A stretch of 64,000 nt of DNA from Chrysochromulina tobinii (Eukaryota > Haptophyta > Prymnesiales > Chrysochromulinaceae). Below the pieces are notes generated by a model. The model saw nothing but the letters and a program-made list of their open reading frames with translations, was not told the DNA's origin and ran no database searches. How positions within the stretch are numbered: the first letter of the stretch is position 1; each line of letters opens with the position of its first letter. Location: positions 43,334 through 107,333 of the forward strand of contig JWZX01003398.1 in assembly GCA_001275005.1 (NCBI GenBank), written 5' to 3'. Made by a program: the position numbers and the translations under genes. Positions 10,807-22,700 of this stretch are shown piece by piece.

Positions 10807-13776
10807 ATGGCTCGGCCAGAGGAGAAATCCGCGTACGGCAGCGAGTTCTCGGTATATGCGCACGGCCACCTGGGCACCTCTCCGCCGATCTCGCCGCGCT
10901 CCTATGACCGGCTCGGAGCCGGCGACTTTGCCTGGCGCTGGGAGGACCGGACTGCTGCGTTGCGAGAGCATTCTGCGCCTTGGGTAGACGATATATGTGG
11001 TATGCTCGAAGACGTGACACGGAAGCAGGTGCGACTGGACGAGACGCGCCGCATCGCCGACGAGAAGGCGGCCGTGCTGCTGAGGATGTTTGATGACCTG
11101 CGCGAGATGGCGAATGACACTCCACGCGAAGACCTGGCGATACCCCCGAACATGCTGACGTACAGCCTGCACAAGGCAATCGCCGACTCGCCACGCGCGG
11201 TAGCCGCGCGCACCATCCGCGAGGCACCCGGGCCGCTCGCAGGCCATCTGGCGATTCACACGAGGCCCAAGTATGCCCGGCCGCCGCGTGTCATAAGCGT
11301 CACGCCGGCCGCTCCCGCCGCTGGCGCACCGCCGGCGACGATCGCTGCCACGCCCGCCCCGCACTCGCCGCGCTCACCGCGTGCCGGTCGCGCTGCTGCT
11401 GCCGCAGCCATACCCTCGACGCGCGCTAGCCGCATGGCAGCGCGCTCGTGGACCGGTCCTGCGTGGGCAGGCGCTGGCGGCTCGGCAGCAGCGCCGCTCC
11501 ATCGGCCGCCGCCCCAAGCGCCGTCGGCGGCAGCGCCGCACCATCGGCCGCCGTCTCAAGCATCGTCGACGGCGGCGCCGCTCCACCGTCCGGCACCGCA
11601 GCAGGTGGACGCTCGCGGTGGCTGCGGCGGTGCTGGCGACAACGGTGGTGACGGCGGAAGTGCTGCGGCAGCGGGCACTGCCGTCACAGCTCTCGAGGGC
11701 AGTGGCGGCGGCGCCAGCTCAGAGCTTGGCTTCGCGCTGCCGGCGAGTCTCGAGCGCCTCATCGCGCAATTGCATGCGGCCGACGCGGCATTCCTCGAGC
11801 GGCTGGATGAGACGGCGGTGCTCGAGCATATGCTCGCGCGCGACGCAAAGCTCACTGAGCTGGTCAGGAAAGGGAACAACACCGATAGGCGGGAGGCGAC
11901 GCTCGTCGCGACGGCACTCAAAGAGGCCATCGCCCGCGCACATGAGAACCTGTCCTCCGAGCGGCGCGCCGTGCTGGCGCTGCATGAGGCATCGAAGCGC
12001 TGTCAGCGCGCGAGGGATGAACACGTGGCGCGGCTGCAGGAGCGCGCCGGGCGCCATCAGTATGGAGAATGGCTCAGCGCGAGGCTGCGCACCAAACCCC
12101 ACCTGAGGGCGGGTGCCTCCGCGGCTTTGGCGACCCCCTGCACCTCCTCGTCCTCCTCATCCTCCAGTTCCGTCCTCTCCGACCCAGCGCACGTGGCGGG
12201 CGAGGGGGCGCCGACGGTTGCGCTCGCCGACCTTGAGGCTCTCGCGGACGACCCTGCGCTACAGACGAGCCGCGCGTACCGTTGTTGGTACGAGGTCGCG
12301 CGCCGGCTGCAGCTGCCGCTCGACAGGCTGATAGCGCTCGCCCTCGAGCGTTGCGAGCAGCTGCGATGGCGTGATGAGGCCGAGGCGCGCGTGCAAGAGG
12401 CGCGCACGAGGCGCGCCCAACTCGAGGCGCGCCGCTCGATGGCAGAGCAGAACCGTTCGGATGACGAGGCGACGCAGACGCAGCTCGGCGCAGACGAGGC
12501 CAGCCAAACGGAGCGCGTCGCGGCGGGCGCGCGGAAGCTCATGTTCACGGCGTCGGAGAGCGAGAATCTCCTCTTACTCGAGCAGCCAGTGACGAACTCG
12601 ACGAAACCGGATAGCGAGAATCTCCTCTTACTCGAGCGACCAGTGACGAACTCGACGAAACCGGAGAGCGAGAATCTCCTCTTACACACGCAGCGCGACC
12701 AGCTCGAGCGCCGTCTCGGGCTGGTGGAGCGCCAGTCGACGCGCGTGCGCAACGACCTCCTCATGCTGTGCCAACGCGCCAACGACGCGATGGCTGGGCT
12801 GCGCCATCTCGCGGAGCTCGCGAGTCAGTGGAAGCACGAGAGCACGGGTATGGCGGGTGCGGCGGGCGTGGTGGGTGCACCTGCAGACGAGGCTCCAGCG
12901 GCGTCGGCGTCGGCGCGCCGGGCACGCATCGCGCACATGCAGGCTTCGGCTCCACCTGCAGCATCTGGGGCTATAGCCGCAGCACGACGGAGGCCATCGG
13001 CGGAGACCGTCGACGCCGCCGCCGCTGCGGAGGAGCTCGTGGGCCTCCCAGTGGACCCCGAGCTCGTTCACACCAGCGTCCAGCTGGCCGCCAACGCCAT
13101 GGAGGCGATGCTCTGCGAGTTTGAGGCGGCGAGCGCTGCCAATCCGCTCGCCGTCGGGCCGACGGGTCGCCATGCTCTGGCAATGCCGGCAACGCTGCGT
13201 GTCGGTGAGCTGCGTGGGACGAGCAACGGCAGCGGCCCGCGGCCCGCACCACCCCTCGGCACACCGTCGCCGCGGCGGGTGCAGACAATGGGCAACGTTG
13301 TCGCGGCGCGGCGGGGCTCGTCGACGCCCGCGGCGGCGCCTCCCATGCGACGGCGACCCACGATTGGCATTGGCCTCCGCAACGAGAGCCCAGGCCAGAC
13401 AGGGAAAGGCATCGCGAGCGCGGAGGAGGCGCCGTCGATGCTCCTGACCGTTGGCACTTGGACGGCGTACAATGCGGCGCCGGCAGACGGGGACGAGGAA
13501 GAGGATGATGGCTCGCTGCGCTCCAACTTCAAGCTCAATGAAGAGCACCGCGTCGAGGAGAAGCGCGAGGCAGAGCGACGCGCCTTGCTGCCGAAGCGGC
13601 CGCCGCCTCGGCCACAACCGTCCTACATCACCAAGCAGACGGCCGCCTCGCTTGCCGCAGTGGCAGAGAGGGCAGCCGAGGCCGGCTCGCTCGAGTACCA
13701 AGAGCTCAAGGCCGCGATTCGCGCGGGGCCGCAGCATCGAGCACCGCCACGCCGCCCCCCGCACACGGCGAGGTGA
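10807..13776 (+). CDS. Coiled-coil and low-complexity protein of unknown function
   Basis: A long ORF of 989 residues starting at an ATG. I recognise no catalytic family. Residues 1-130 are a folded-looking helical segment (WRWEDRTAALREHSAPWVDD). Residues 155-300 are Ala/Pro/Gly/Arg-rich and disordered. Residues 310-420 and 480-690 are charged and helical, rich in Glu, Arg and Leu, and probably coiled coil. Within the second helical region an 18-residue unit (ESENLLLLEQPVTNSTKP) is repeated about 2.4 times. The C-terminal 150 residues are Pro/Arg-rich and basic. The architecture suggests a cytoskeletal or centrosomal scaffold (weak inference). GC-rich DNA also keeps the opposite strand open here, but the plus frame has the better start and a more natural composition. 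An unnoticed intron is possible. Confidence 0.55.
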   Translation: MARPEEKSAYGSEFSVYAHGHLGTSPPISPRSYDRLGAGDFAWRWEDRTAALREHSAPWVDDICGMLEDVTRKQVRLDETRRIADEKAAVLLRMFDDLREMANDTPREDLAIPPNMLTYSLHKAIADSPRAVAARTIREAPGPLAGHLAIHTRPKYARPPRVISVTPAAPAAGAPPATIAATPAPHSPRSPRAGRAAAAAAIPSTRASRMAARSWTGPAWAGAGGSAAAPLHRPPPQAPSAAAPHHRPPSQASSTAAPLHRPAPQQVDARGGCGGAGDNGGDGGSAAAAGTAVTALEGSGGGASSELGFALPASLERLIAQLHAADAAFLERLDETAVLEHMLARDAKLTELVRKGNNTDRREATLVATALKEAIARAHENLSSERRAVLALHEASKRCQRARDEHVARLQERAGRHQYGEWLSARLRTKPHLRAGASAALATPCTSSSSSSSSSVLSDPAHVAGEGAPTVALADLEALADDPALQTSRAYRCWYEVARRLQLPLDRLIALALERCEQLRWRDEAEARVQEARTRRAQLEARRSMAEQNRSDDEATQTQLGADEASQTERVAAGARKLMFTASESENLLLLEQPVTNSTKPDSENLLLLERPVTNSTKPESENLLLHTQRDQLERRLGLVERQSTRVRNDLLMLCQRANDAMAGLRHLAELASQWKHESTGMAGAAGVVGAPADEAPAASASARRARIAHMQASAPPAASGAIAAARRRPSAETVDAAAAAEELVGLPVDPELVHTSVQLAANAMEAMLCEFEAASAANPLAVGPTGRHALAMPATLRVGELRGTSNGSGPRPAPPLGTPSPRRVQTMGNVVAARRGSSTPAAAPPMRRRPTIGIGLRNESPGQTGKGIASAEEAPSMLLTVGTWTAYNAAPADGDEEEDDGSLRSNFKLNEEHRVEEKREAERRALLPKRPPPRPQPSYITKQTAASLAAVAERAAEAGSLEYQELKAAIRAGPQHRAPPRRPPHTAR
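12556..12686 (+). repeat. 54-bp coding tandem repeat, 2.4 copies
   Basis: Units start at 12556, 12610 and 12664, with only a few substitutions between copies; the third is partial. Each encodes an 18-residue Leu-rich segment in the coiled-coil protein. Confidence 0.9.
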
Positions 13777-14233
13777 GCGTCGAGCAGAGCCAAGATGGCG
13801 ACTCGAAGGGGTTGCGCCGACCGGAGTGACTGTCGTGTCCGTCCACTCGTTTGCCAAAGAGATACTTACAGCTAAACGACACCGGAGACGTAGGAGAACG
13901 TAGCAGCGCATTAGTCAATAGAGACGAAGTCTCACTCGACTGTCACTCAAATAATATTATTAACGGAATGCGCATCTCTCCCGGCCCGGCCGCCCCTCAC
14001 CGCGCACCGGGGACCGGGCATATCTCGTATTACACAATACACATGGACCCCTCACCCGGTACACGACATATATCAAGCCCCAATCAAAGCGAATGCGCAT
14101 GATGGGTCTAAACCGCGGGCGGTGAAACCGTACTGCTACATGCCATTGGAAGGGACCCTCGTACAGAATGCCGCCGTAGGTGATCAGCGGTTGGCATGGC
14201 ATATTCTCGCAACTCTCCACCCTCCCACGCTTT
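13777..14233. other. Intergenic between convergent genes
   Basis: The spacer between the ends of the coiled-coil gene (+) and the glucanase gene (-). It is less GC-rich than the flanks and has A/T-rich patches near 13950 and 14030-14070. These are probably 3' UTRs and termination signals; no gene is supported. Confidence 0.5.
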
Positions 14234-16429
14234 CTACTCGATCGGGGTGAAGTCGACGTAGTCGGCATCACCCTCATTCGGATCGGCTCGCGACTTGCGA
14301 CGGGCGCGTTCCAGTAGCACGCCGGCGCCAAGGAGGACCGCGAGGGCACCGAACGCAACGCGCACGCTTGGGTAGGAGGCGAAGGCCACGCTACCGCCCG
14401 AGCTTCCCTCCACGTGCGCCGCCGCCAATCTCGGCGCGTATGCGAGCAGTTGCATAGCCCATCCTTGCGTAGCAGGAGGTGCCTCATACCAGCGCGCAGG
14501 GCACGCGGATGCCACACCAGCGTCTTTGAAATCGGTGACGTTGCGAGGAAACCAGCCGCGCTCATGGGCCTCCAAAAACGACCAGTGCTCGCTGAACTCT
14601 GTTCGGAAGTTCCAGAAAAAGGACCTGCGGCGAGAGACGCAAGCGAGCATGACGATGAGGCGCAACGCAGGCACGTAGCAGGGCGTGCGCTACAACCAAA
14701 GAGGATGTAGCATCACGCACCCGTGGGCCTTGTTCCATGAGTTGATGAGTCGCTTGGCAAGTCCACCCACAAAGGCATCCTCGTCATCCCACTTTTTGTA
14801 GGCGGGGCATTTGCCGAACTCGGGCCCCGATTGCCCCTGACCGCGCGGCCCTTGGTACGGCAACGATGGGTCCGGAGCTTTGTGCTTCGCATCTCCTGTG
14901 TAACCGTCAGGGCACGTGACCATCTCACACGCACTCTTCGGATAGCCCGGCTGGTTGTCGTTGAAGCCGTTGAGCCACATGCAGCAGCTGTCGGTCGCTA
15001 GAGACCACTCGCCGGTGATCATGGGCATGTCGAGGAACGTCTCCATGTCGTGCAAGATCCCATCCAGCCCGCACGCCTTGTTGTGGTAGAAGGAGGCCTC
15101 CTGATCATACTCCCACGCCATGTACGTGTGCGTGTCCATCGCTTTGTTGGGGCATCCACGCATAAAGTCCCACCAAAGAGCGGGATACCCTCGGAATGAG
15201 TCTTGCATCACGTACTTCCAGCTCGGCACGCGTGCACGCACCTGTGACAAAGCACCGTGTTCGCGCTCGAGGATGGCATGAGGTGAGAGCAGCGATGAGA
15301 GAGGATGGCATCGGGTGAGAGCAGTGATGAGAGAGTCGATGGTCTCTCAGGCCGCGCACCTTCTGGTAGCCGTCCCAATAGAACTGCTTGAGCGGCTCGA
15401 TTGGAGTAAAGTACCAGGGTTCGTTGAGAGGCTCCAGGCCCCAGATGACGGGCTCCTGCTGGTAGCGGTCAATGATCACGTCGAGGACGGACAGCGAGTG
15501 GTTGATGTGTTCATAGTTGTACTCCCCGCCGTCTGCAGAGGGCGAAGGTAAGGGGAGAGATGAGTCGCAAGAAACGGCCGCCAAAGGAAGCCGCACATGG
15601 CGCGCAGCTCACATGTCCACTTCGCCAAGTCCCAAGTGCCGATCCAGTCAGCACTGCGCACGCCCCAGTGGTTAAAGACAGGCAGCCCTGTGGCGGGGTC
15701 GAGGTCCCACTTGAGGTTCCACGTACGCCCCGAGTTGTCGAACCCATTCTGCGAGCCCGGGGCGGTGTGTACGTCGATCAGCATCTTGAGGTTATATTTC
15801 CGGCAGAGCTCGATGAGGCGGTTGAGCTCTTCGAGCGCGCCATCCCAGCAGCCAATGAACGGCTCCCGCGGAACGAAGATCCCTACGAGGTGAGCAGAAA
15901 GAAGCGTTCAGAGTCGGCGCAAAGTGAGGGCGTGGCATGGAGATCGAAGCGTTTGGCACTCACAGTCCGGGACCGGGACGCGGATGACGTTGGCTCCCGC
16001 TGCTGCGATGGCCTTGACGTCCTCATCACGAACCCATGCTGCCCAATGCAAGCGAAGCTGCCTATTTGCCTCATCGTCACCGAGGACCGTGCAGAAGGAG
16101 TAAGCATCCATCGCAGTGTGCGCCGCAGTCTCTTCCACGCTCTTATATTTCTCGTCTGTGCCAAGGAACTGATAGAACAGTGACGGCGTCACCCACGGCT
16201 CAATCACAAGCCAGCCACCTATCGCCGGACCGGATACCTTCCAATTCTCCTCCGGGTCCGTGATCTTGACACCTTCGGGACAAGAGTATGGATTGTTGGC
16301 GTTGAGCTGGAGACTTGGAATTGAGAATGTCGGCAGTTGAGCCCCATCTTGTGATCGTACAGCAGGCGGAGACCCACGCGCGAATGCGCTGCCCAGAAGC
16401 AGCATGCGAGACGTGGTGGTGATGACCAT
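14234..16429 (-). CDS. GH5 exo-beta-1,3-glucanase-like enzyme, membrane-anchored, five exons
   Basis: The spliced model has exons 16429-15964, 15882-15613, 15532-15360, 15241-14721 and 14624-14234, which total 1821 nt and 606 residues. All four introns (81, 80, 118 and 96 nt) are GT-AG and restore one frame. Family signatures include NVIRVPVPDWIF, the almost invariant APGSQNGFDNSG of fungal exoglucanases, LEPLNEPW (acid/base Glu about 283) and GEWSLATD (nucleophile Glu about 381). An N-terminal hydrophobic stretch could be a signal peptide. Near the C-terminus a hydrophobic helix (VAFGALAVLLGAGVLL) followed by Arg/Lys forms a membrane anchor. The enzyme should hydrolyse or transglycosylate beta-1,3-glucan at the cell surface or in endomembranes. 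An upstream in-frame Met at 16561 would lengthen the N-terminus. The gene is divergent from the mega-enzyme at 16744. Confidence 0.88.
15270..15333 (-). repeat. Tandem 32-bp duplication inside the third glucanase intron
   Basis: Two adjacent 32-bp copies (15270-15301 and 15302-15333) differ at about three positions. Both lie within the 118-nt intron at 15242-15359, which explains why it is the longest of the four. Confidence 0.85.
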
Positions 16430-16743
16430 CAGGCGGCGGGCGGCAAGTCGTCGTGCTCCCACGCGTGTCCGCCGAGAGGCCGCGCGAAATCTCAATGTGC
16501 CGAGATCGTGCATCCCCATTGGTGCCGCACACATCCGAGAGGCCAGGCACGGCCGGCGCAATCAAACGGTTGTCAACGGCGGCGGCGACGCATTCCCCAA
16601 CACACATTTGCGTTCACCAGGATTTCCTTTTCGGGAGTCGCACATCTAAAGAAACGACCCAAATAAGGGCACGGTTTTCAGGAAGCGCTGCTCGCTCTCG
16701 CTGCTGGGCCTCGTCGTGCCGAGCCTGTCCTTCTGGATAAGAA
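16430..16743. promoter_or_regulatory. Divergent promoter region, glucanase / mega-enzyme
   Basis: About 314 bp separate the start codons of the minus-strand GH5 gene and the plus-strand fusion gene. The region must hold both promoters, or a shared one. No TATA box is obvious. If the glucanase starts at 16561 instead, the spacer shrinks to about 180 bp. Confidence 0.45.
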
Positions 16744-19700
16744 ATGCCCGACGCAGTGAGCGCTGAGACATCAACCAGCTTATACGATCGACGACGAGCG
16801 CGCCTCTCGAAGAGTGTCAGCAGCCAAGCTCGGCGTGCGTATGTCTTCGCTTTCGCTTGTATGATCTCCTCGGCAGCTGGATACACCGCAACTCGAGCTT
16901 CAAACGTCGTGGCAGAGACGAACGTCGTGGCAGAGACGAACACGAGTGTTGCTCTTGGCACAACAGGCAAGCCGCTCAGCACGCCGACCACGGTCGATAA
17001 GCTGACCTCGACCCAGCAAATCTTTGACCACGCGACAGACCTCCGCAGAAAGTCCTCGGAGGAAGAGTACGAGCAAGACGCTGTGGACGTGCCGTGCGTC
17101 CTGTGGGCCAAACAGGGCGAGTGCAGACGTATTCCGGTGTATATGCGCTCCAAGTGCCCTGTGGCGTGCGGCGTGTCCGCTCCCACTCCCAGCTCGAGCC
17201 TGACCTCGACCACGCCGGCCTTGACTGAAGAGAAAGATGGGTGCAAGTCGTGGTGCGCGGATCACACCGGGCCATTGGAAGTCAAGTGCAGCTTTGCCCC
17301 GTGCAGCCAGTGTGGAGAGTGCCTTGTCCAAGCCGAGATGCTTGCTCGGCAAGCAAGCCGGCTAGGGAACACGTCAGAGGTCCACGCACCGACCACAGTC
17401 AATGCGCCGATCACGACCCAGCCGACCGCGCCGGCTATCGCCGAGATCAAAGCACCGATCGCGGTCGATGCGCCGAACTTGGTCCTGCCGACCGCGCCGG
17501 CCATTACCTATATCAAGGCACCGACCACGGTCAATGCACCGAGCTTGGTCCTGCCGACCTCGGGGAGGACAGTCCTCAAAACACCGGCCACGTCTAATGC
17601 GCCGAGCTCTACCAGACCGATTGCAGGGAACACGTCTGAGCTCCACGCACCGCCGACCACGGCCTATGCGCCGACCTGGAGCGTGCCGACCTCGGGGCAG
17701 AAGACCTACAAGACACCAACGACGGTCTATGCCCCGAGCTTGACCCAGCCGACCGCGCCGGCCATTACCAAGATCAAGACACCGACCACGGTCCATGCGC
17801 CGAGCTCGACCACGCCGACCTTCAATTCACCGACCGGCAAGGAGCGGACGACCGTCGTCATCATGTCCGATCGTTTCGAAGCTGTCGTGGTCGCCATCGG
17901 CTCTCTCTTCTTGAACAGCCCAGAGAGCGACATCGACGTCTGGCTCATCGGCGATATGCAGCGAGAAGCGAGAGGCAACGTGTCTCTGCTCCAGCGGCTC
18001 AACGCTGCGCTCCAACCGCAAGCGCCGAGGCAGACGATCAGTGTGATGGGCATCGACGAGGCGACATCGCTGCTCGAGGTTGATGGCGTCTCTCCAGTCT
18101 GGAAGTGGCCACAGTTCGGCTCGCTGGGCGCTGACCAGGACCAGGACCATCAGCCGCGGACCGTGCTCCATCCGGAGCCGTGGGACTATGACAACATGCA
18201 CCACGACCCGTTCAACCTGCTGCGCTTCTACCTGCCGTACCTCGGACCGTTCAGAGAGCTCGATTCCCTCTTCTTATGTGACGACGACATCGTCGTTCAG
18301 AAGTCTATTTCCATGCTCGAGGTACCCATGGGTGATGGCCCCATCATCGCTGCGACGTGCAACGGATGGCTGTGGGCCGAGGACTGCATGCGCAACGAGC
18401 CGTACTACAATGGAAAGGGCTGGTTGGACTACCCGGCCACGTATCTGGGTAAGGACAAGGCACATGGATACAGTGGGTGCACGCGAACAGCAGCGGAGAG
18501 CGGGAACCTTATCTGCCAGAAGGACGAGTTTGCGGAGACGGTGCTGCGCTGGAGCAAGGATATCCAGGGCAAAGGGCTCGTCGCTGCCGACCAGCCGCGC
18601 TGGAACTTTGGCTTATCGCGCGTCAACCTGACCGAGTGGCGGGCGCAGAACATGACTCACGTCTTCGATAACTACATGCGCGCCAACTACGAAGCCAAGC
18701 TGATCCCCGAGACGTCCCTCGCGTTCGGCCTCGGGATCCCATACTTCGCGTTCGCGGACAAGATCATGTGCTGGAACGACGTTGTGGGCGACCCGGCCTT
18801 CGTGGACGGCCTCGGGTACATCTCGAAGGCCGACTTGAAAGCTAACCACCTGAACGCGTCGAAGTTGCTTGGAGAGGCGACCGTGCTCCACTGGTCCGGG
18901 CGCAACAAGCCGTTCGACCCCAAGTCCGAGATGGACCTCGAGCTCTACAGGCCGTTCGATGCCGTGCAGGACTATTATGTGCACAAGCCGCCTTCGCAGA
19001 GGACTCAGCAGGTTGTGGTGCCGGAGAGTGGCCTCCACGCAATCGTGAGGCAGACACCCGATGCGTCGCAGCAGAGCACCCGCGCGCTCTTGTATGCAGA
19101 CCCTTATTCCGGGGCGGAGTGGTTCTTGCAGCTGCTCGATCAGACGCCTGATGTTTGTGCGTCAGGCTCGGCTGGCAATCCGACGGTTGCCTTCGCAGGA
19201 GAGAGCTTCATCCCGCCCCACTTCGAGGCCGTCGAGGACGCCATCCCAGTCTGCGCTCAGAAGCGCGCCTGCCTCTGGAGCTTCATCGCAGAAAACGTGC
19301 CTCGGTATGTGGAACAGCGCCGCAGCCTGTGCCAGAGCACTCACAAAGAGGGTATTGAAAGAAAGGGTACTTTGGCGGAGTTTGCTCTGCTTGAGGTCCA
19401 CGACATGCACGGCGACATGCTTTGCTCTTGGGCCGATCGCTTGCTGACCATGTACCCCAATCGCACCAACTACTCCGACCTGGGCGGGATCCAGGCGCTC
19501 TGGAATCTGTACGAGCAGAACGTCTTCTCCATGGCAACGGATCTCGTCCCGTGCACCCAGGCGTGCGGGTACAAACCCGTCCGCATGCTCAAGTTCATGC
19601 GCGCGTGGGCCCAGCCGATGATGAACGGAAGCGAGCCGGCTTATTCGTGGCGCGAGAACGGCGATGCGCCCAAGTACTTTGTGGGCGACTTTGCGGGCGA

Positions 19701-22700
19701 GCACTGCGATGGCGAGGCCCTGCCGGGAGGAGGCTGCGACGGCAGCGAGTCTTACTTGCCAAAGATGAACTGGGACGCATACAAGATTGTCGAGCTCACC
19801 CGCTGGAATACTCTCGATCGTTGCCTCGCACAGACTGAATTCGCCATCGGGATCACCGAAGACCCGGCTGTTTCCGTTCAGCTCGACGGTGAGTCGAATC
19901 TCTCAGAAGGCAACGTCGACTTCGACGACCTGATGCGCTGCATCAGATACTCCGGCGCGCAGCGTGATGCGGACCGCCTGCGACTCAATGTCTTTTCCGG
20001 CGAACGCCTCGCCGATTGGATGACGCTCCCCTATGAGATCTGTTCCATGCCGAGCCACATTCAGGGATGCGTCGATGCCGCAGTAGCCCACGTCAGCGCG
20101 CAGTCTTTCAAGTTTCTCGGGAGACCTCACAGCGTTGGAACCGACATGATTGAGAATGTCAACATGGACTCCACATCAACTCTTGTGGAGGATTTGAAGC
20201 GCCGACGCTGGAGACGAGCACAAGGGAACCAACTGGCACCCCCCCGGCTCCCATCCCAGCTTGCCCCGAAGCCGCACGGGGAGACGCTTGACGCGGATTG
20301 GTTGTCAAACTTCCAGGAGGACAGTTTCGTCACAGCACTCCAGACTAACGTAAAATACGTAAGAGCGCCGCCGCCGCCGCCGTTCAGAAGAGTCGCGTCT
20401 TCGAGGCAATGTTGCTTGGAAGGTCTACCAACTTTTCAGAAATGTCTTCTGAAGGGCATTCCTGCTTGCTGCAAACCATGGGATAAAGCGTGCCTCAAGA
20501 TGCAATCTGGTGGCGGTCTCGATCCAGCTACTGGCAAGTATGTCCCTGGCCCGAACTTTGATCCTAAATATGACCCGACGAAGGTTGGTCCTGCTCCTGC
20601 AGGCTGGAAAGCCCCCCCGGCAGGAAAAACCTATTCTTATGACGAAGACGACGAAAATGGTGGTGGCGGGCGACGGAAATGTAAGAAAGGTAAGCCCTGC
20701 CCCGCCGACGAAGACGACTCCTATTCGTATGAAGACGAAGGTGAAGACGAAGGTGGAGTTGGCGGAAGGAAAAAGTGCAGAGACAAGAAAGGAAAAGTCA
20801 TTCCCTGTCCCGGAGAAGGTGGCGGTGCAGACTCCTATTCTTATGACGAGAACGGTAACAAGGTGAATAAGGCATGTTGCGTGGACCCCAGGAACACAAA
20901 ATGTCTCGATAAGGGCATTCCTCATTGCTGCGCACCTTGGGATCTCGTGTGCATCAAGATGCAATCCGGAGGCTCTATCGATCCAATCACTGGCAAGTAC
21001 GTCCCTGGCAAGAACTATGACCCTGACTATGACCCAACCAAGGCTGGCCCTGCTCCTAAAGGCTGGACACCTGAAAACGGCGGAGACAATGACGGTGGCG
21101 GTGAAGACTCCTACACTTATGACGAGAACGGTAACAGGAGAAAGAAGTGCAGAGACAAGAAAGGAAAAGTCATTCCCTGTCCCGCCGAAGGCGGCGGAGA
21201 AGATGGCGGAGATGGCGGCGGAGAAGATGGCAATCCCACCTATTCTTACGACGAGAGCGGCGGAAGGAAAAAGTGCAGAGACAAGAAAGGAAAAGTCATT
21301 CCCTGTCCCGCCGAAGGCGGCGGTGAAGACTCCTATACCTATGACGAGAACGGGAACAGGAGAAAGAAGCCCGGAGCAGGTGAAGACGAGGATGATGGTT
21401 CACGCGTACCACGCGCTCCCCGCGGGGCTGGCTATGGTCCCCATGGATTCACTCGCCGTACCATTCGCCGCGGCACCGTGCTCGAGCTGGCCGCCGCCGA
21501 TGTAGAGCATGGTCGCACGTCGCGCTCCTCTCGATGGATGGGTGTTGCCAACGCCGAGCAGCTTTCCGCCGGTCTCATCCACGCTGGGTTCGCCACGTTC
21601 ATCCAGCCGATCTACTGCTTCGCGTGGGAGGCGCATGCCGACGGCAACGAGATCGCCAAGTACCTCGCGCTTCTACCTGAGCATTACATTGTCCCCGGCT
21701 CGAGCGCGATGACGACTTTCGACGAGCATGTCTTCCAAGACAGTTTCGAAGAACTAGCAGTCGACACTCGAGCGCATGCGCTCATCGCATTTGGCCAGGT
21801 CGACAAGGACGGATACGAAGGCGGATGGGTGCACTCAGTGCGCGCTGCTACGAGCCGACCCATCGTGGTCCTGGGCCTCATGCGCGACGTGCTCGCGCAT
21901 CGCGTCCAGCTCTTCTACAGCGACGACGCGCGGCGCCAGATGGCTGAACGGTCGTCGTCGACGTTTGTGAAGGCGATGATGCATTCGTGGATGCAGAACG
22001 ACGAGTACCCACGCGATGCTCAGCTCGAATACATGTACGGCTTTAATGCCACTCTTCGCCACCTCCCGATCGACGACGTCTGGAAAGCTCGCAACACGTC
22101 CGCGATTGCGTCCGGTGTAGACCAGGGCGGCACCACCTCCACTGCCTCCGTGTATCTGGGTCCCGTCGGAGACTCGCAGAATGTACGCCGGAGCTTGTGC
22201 GTGTTTGCGCACTCGACCTCGCTGCCGATTCCGTGGCTGCGATATGAGACCGCCATGGATAGCGTCAGCAGCACCGTACCGTCGAAGCTCCTCAAGCACG
22301 TCGACGAGGACATAGTTGCCGCCATGCTCGCCAGGGAGCCGAGAGAGTTCTACTACGTCGCTCGCGCTCTGGATACCTTTGAAGCCTTTGCGGAGGAGTA
22401 CGGATGCTTGGAGGAGCCAACAGAGGCGGCCCTGCTGCCGCCAAAGTACGGTGCTGGGCCGCTCACATACAGGAGCAGCTCGGAAACCACTTCAAAGCGT
22501 ATCATGAGTGCGGCATCGTTTAACGCATCCCTCAGCAATACGGAAGCAATCGGCAACGAGACCTCGGGCGCGGCGTCCAGCCTGAGGAAGCCATTCACCG
22601 GCAGCTTGCCCTCAGAGTATCCGCTCTACTACTTCCACCACGTGCCGAAGACAGGCGGGACTACGCTCAGCGACTATCTTGTGCAGCTCCCTCGAGAGTA

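Noticed and set aside
12682-13911. Minus-strand ORF of 409 residues opposite the coiled-coil gene
   Set aside because: Arg/Cys-rich composition without a family signature. The plus-strand frame has a better start and coherent repeats.
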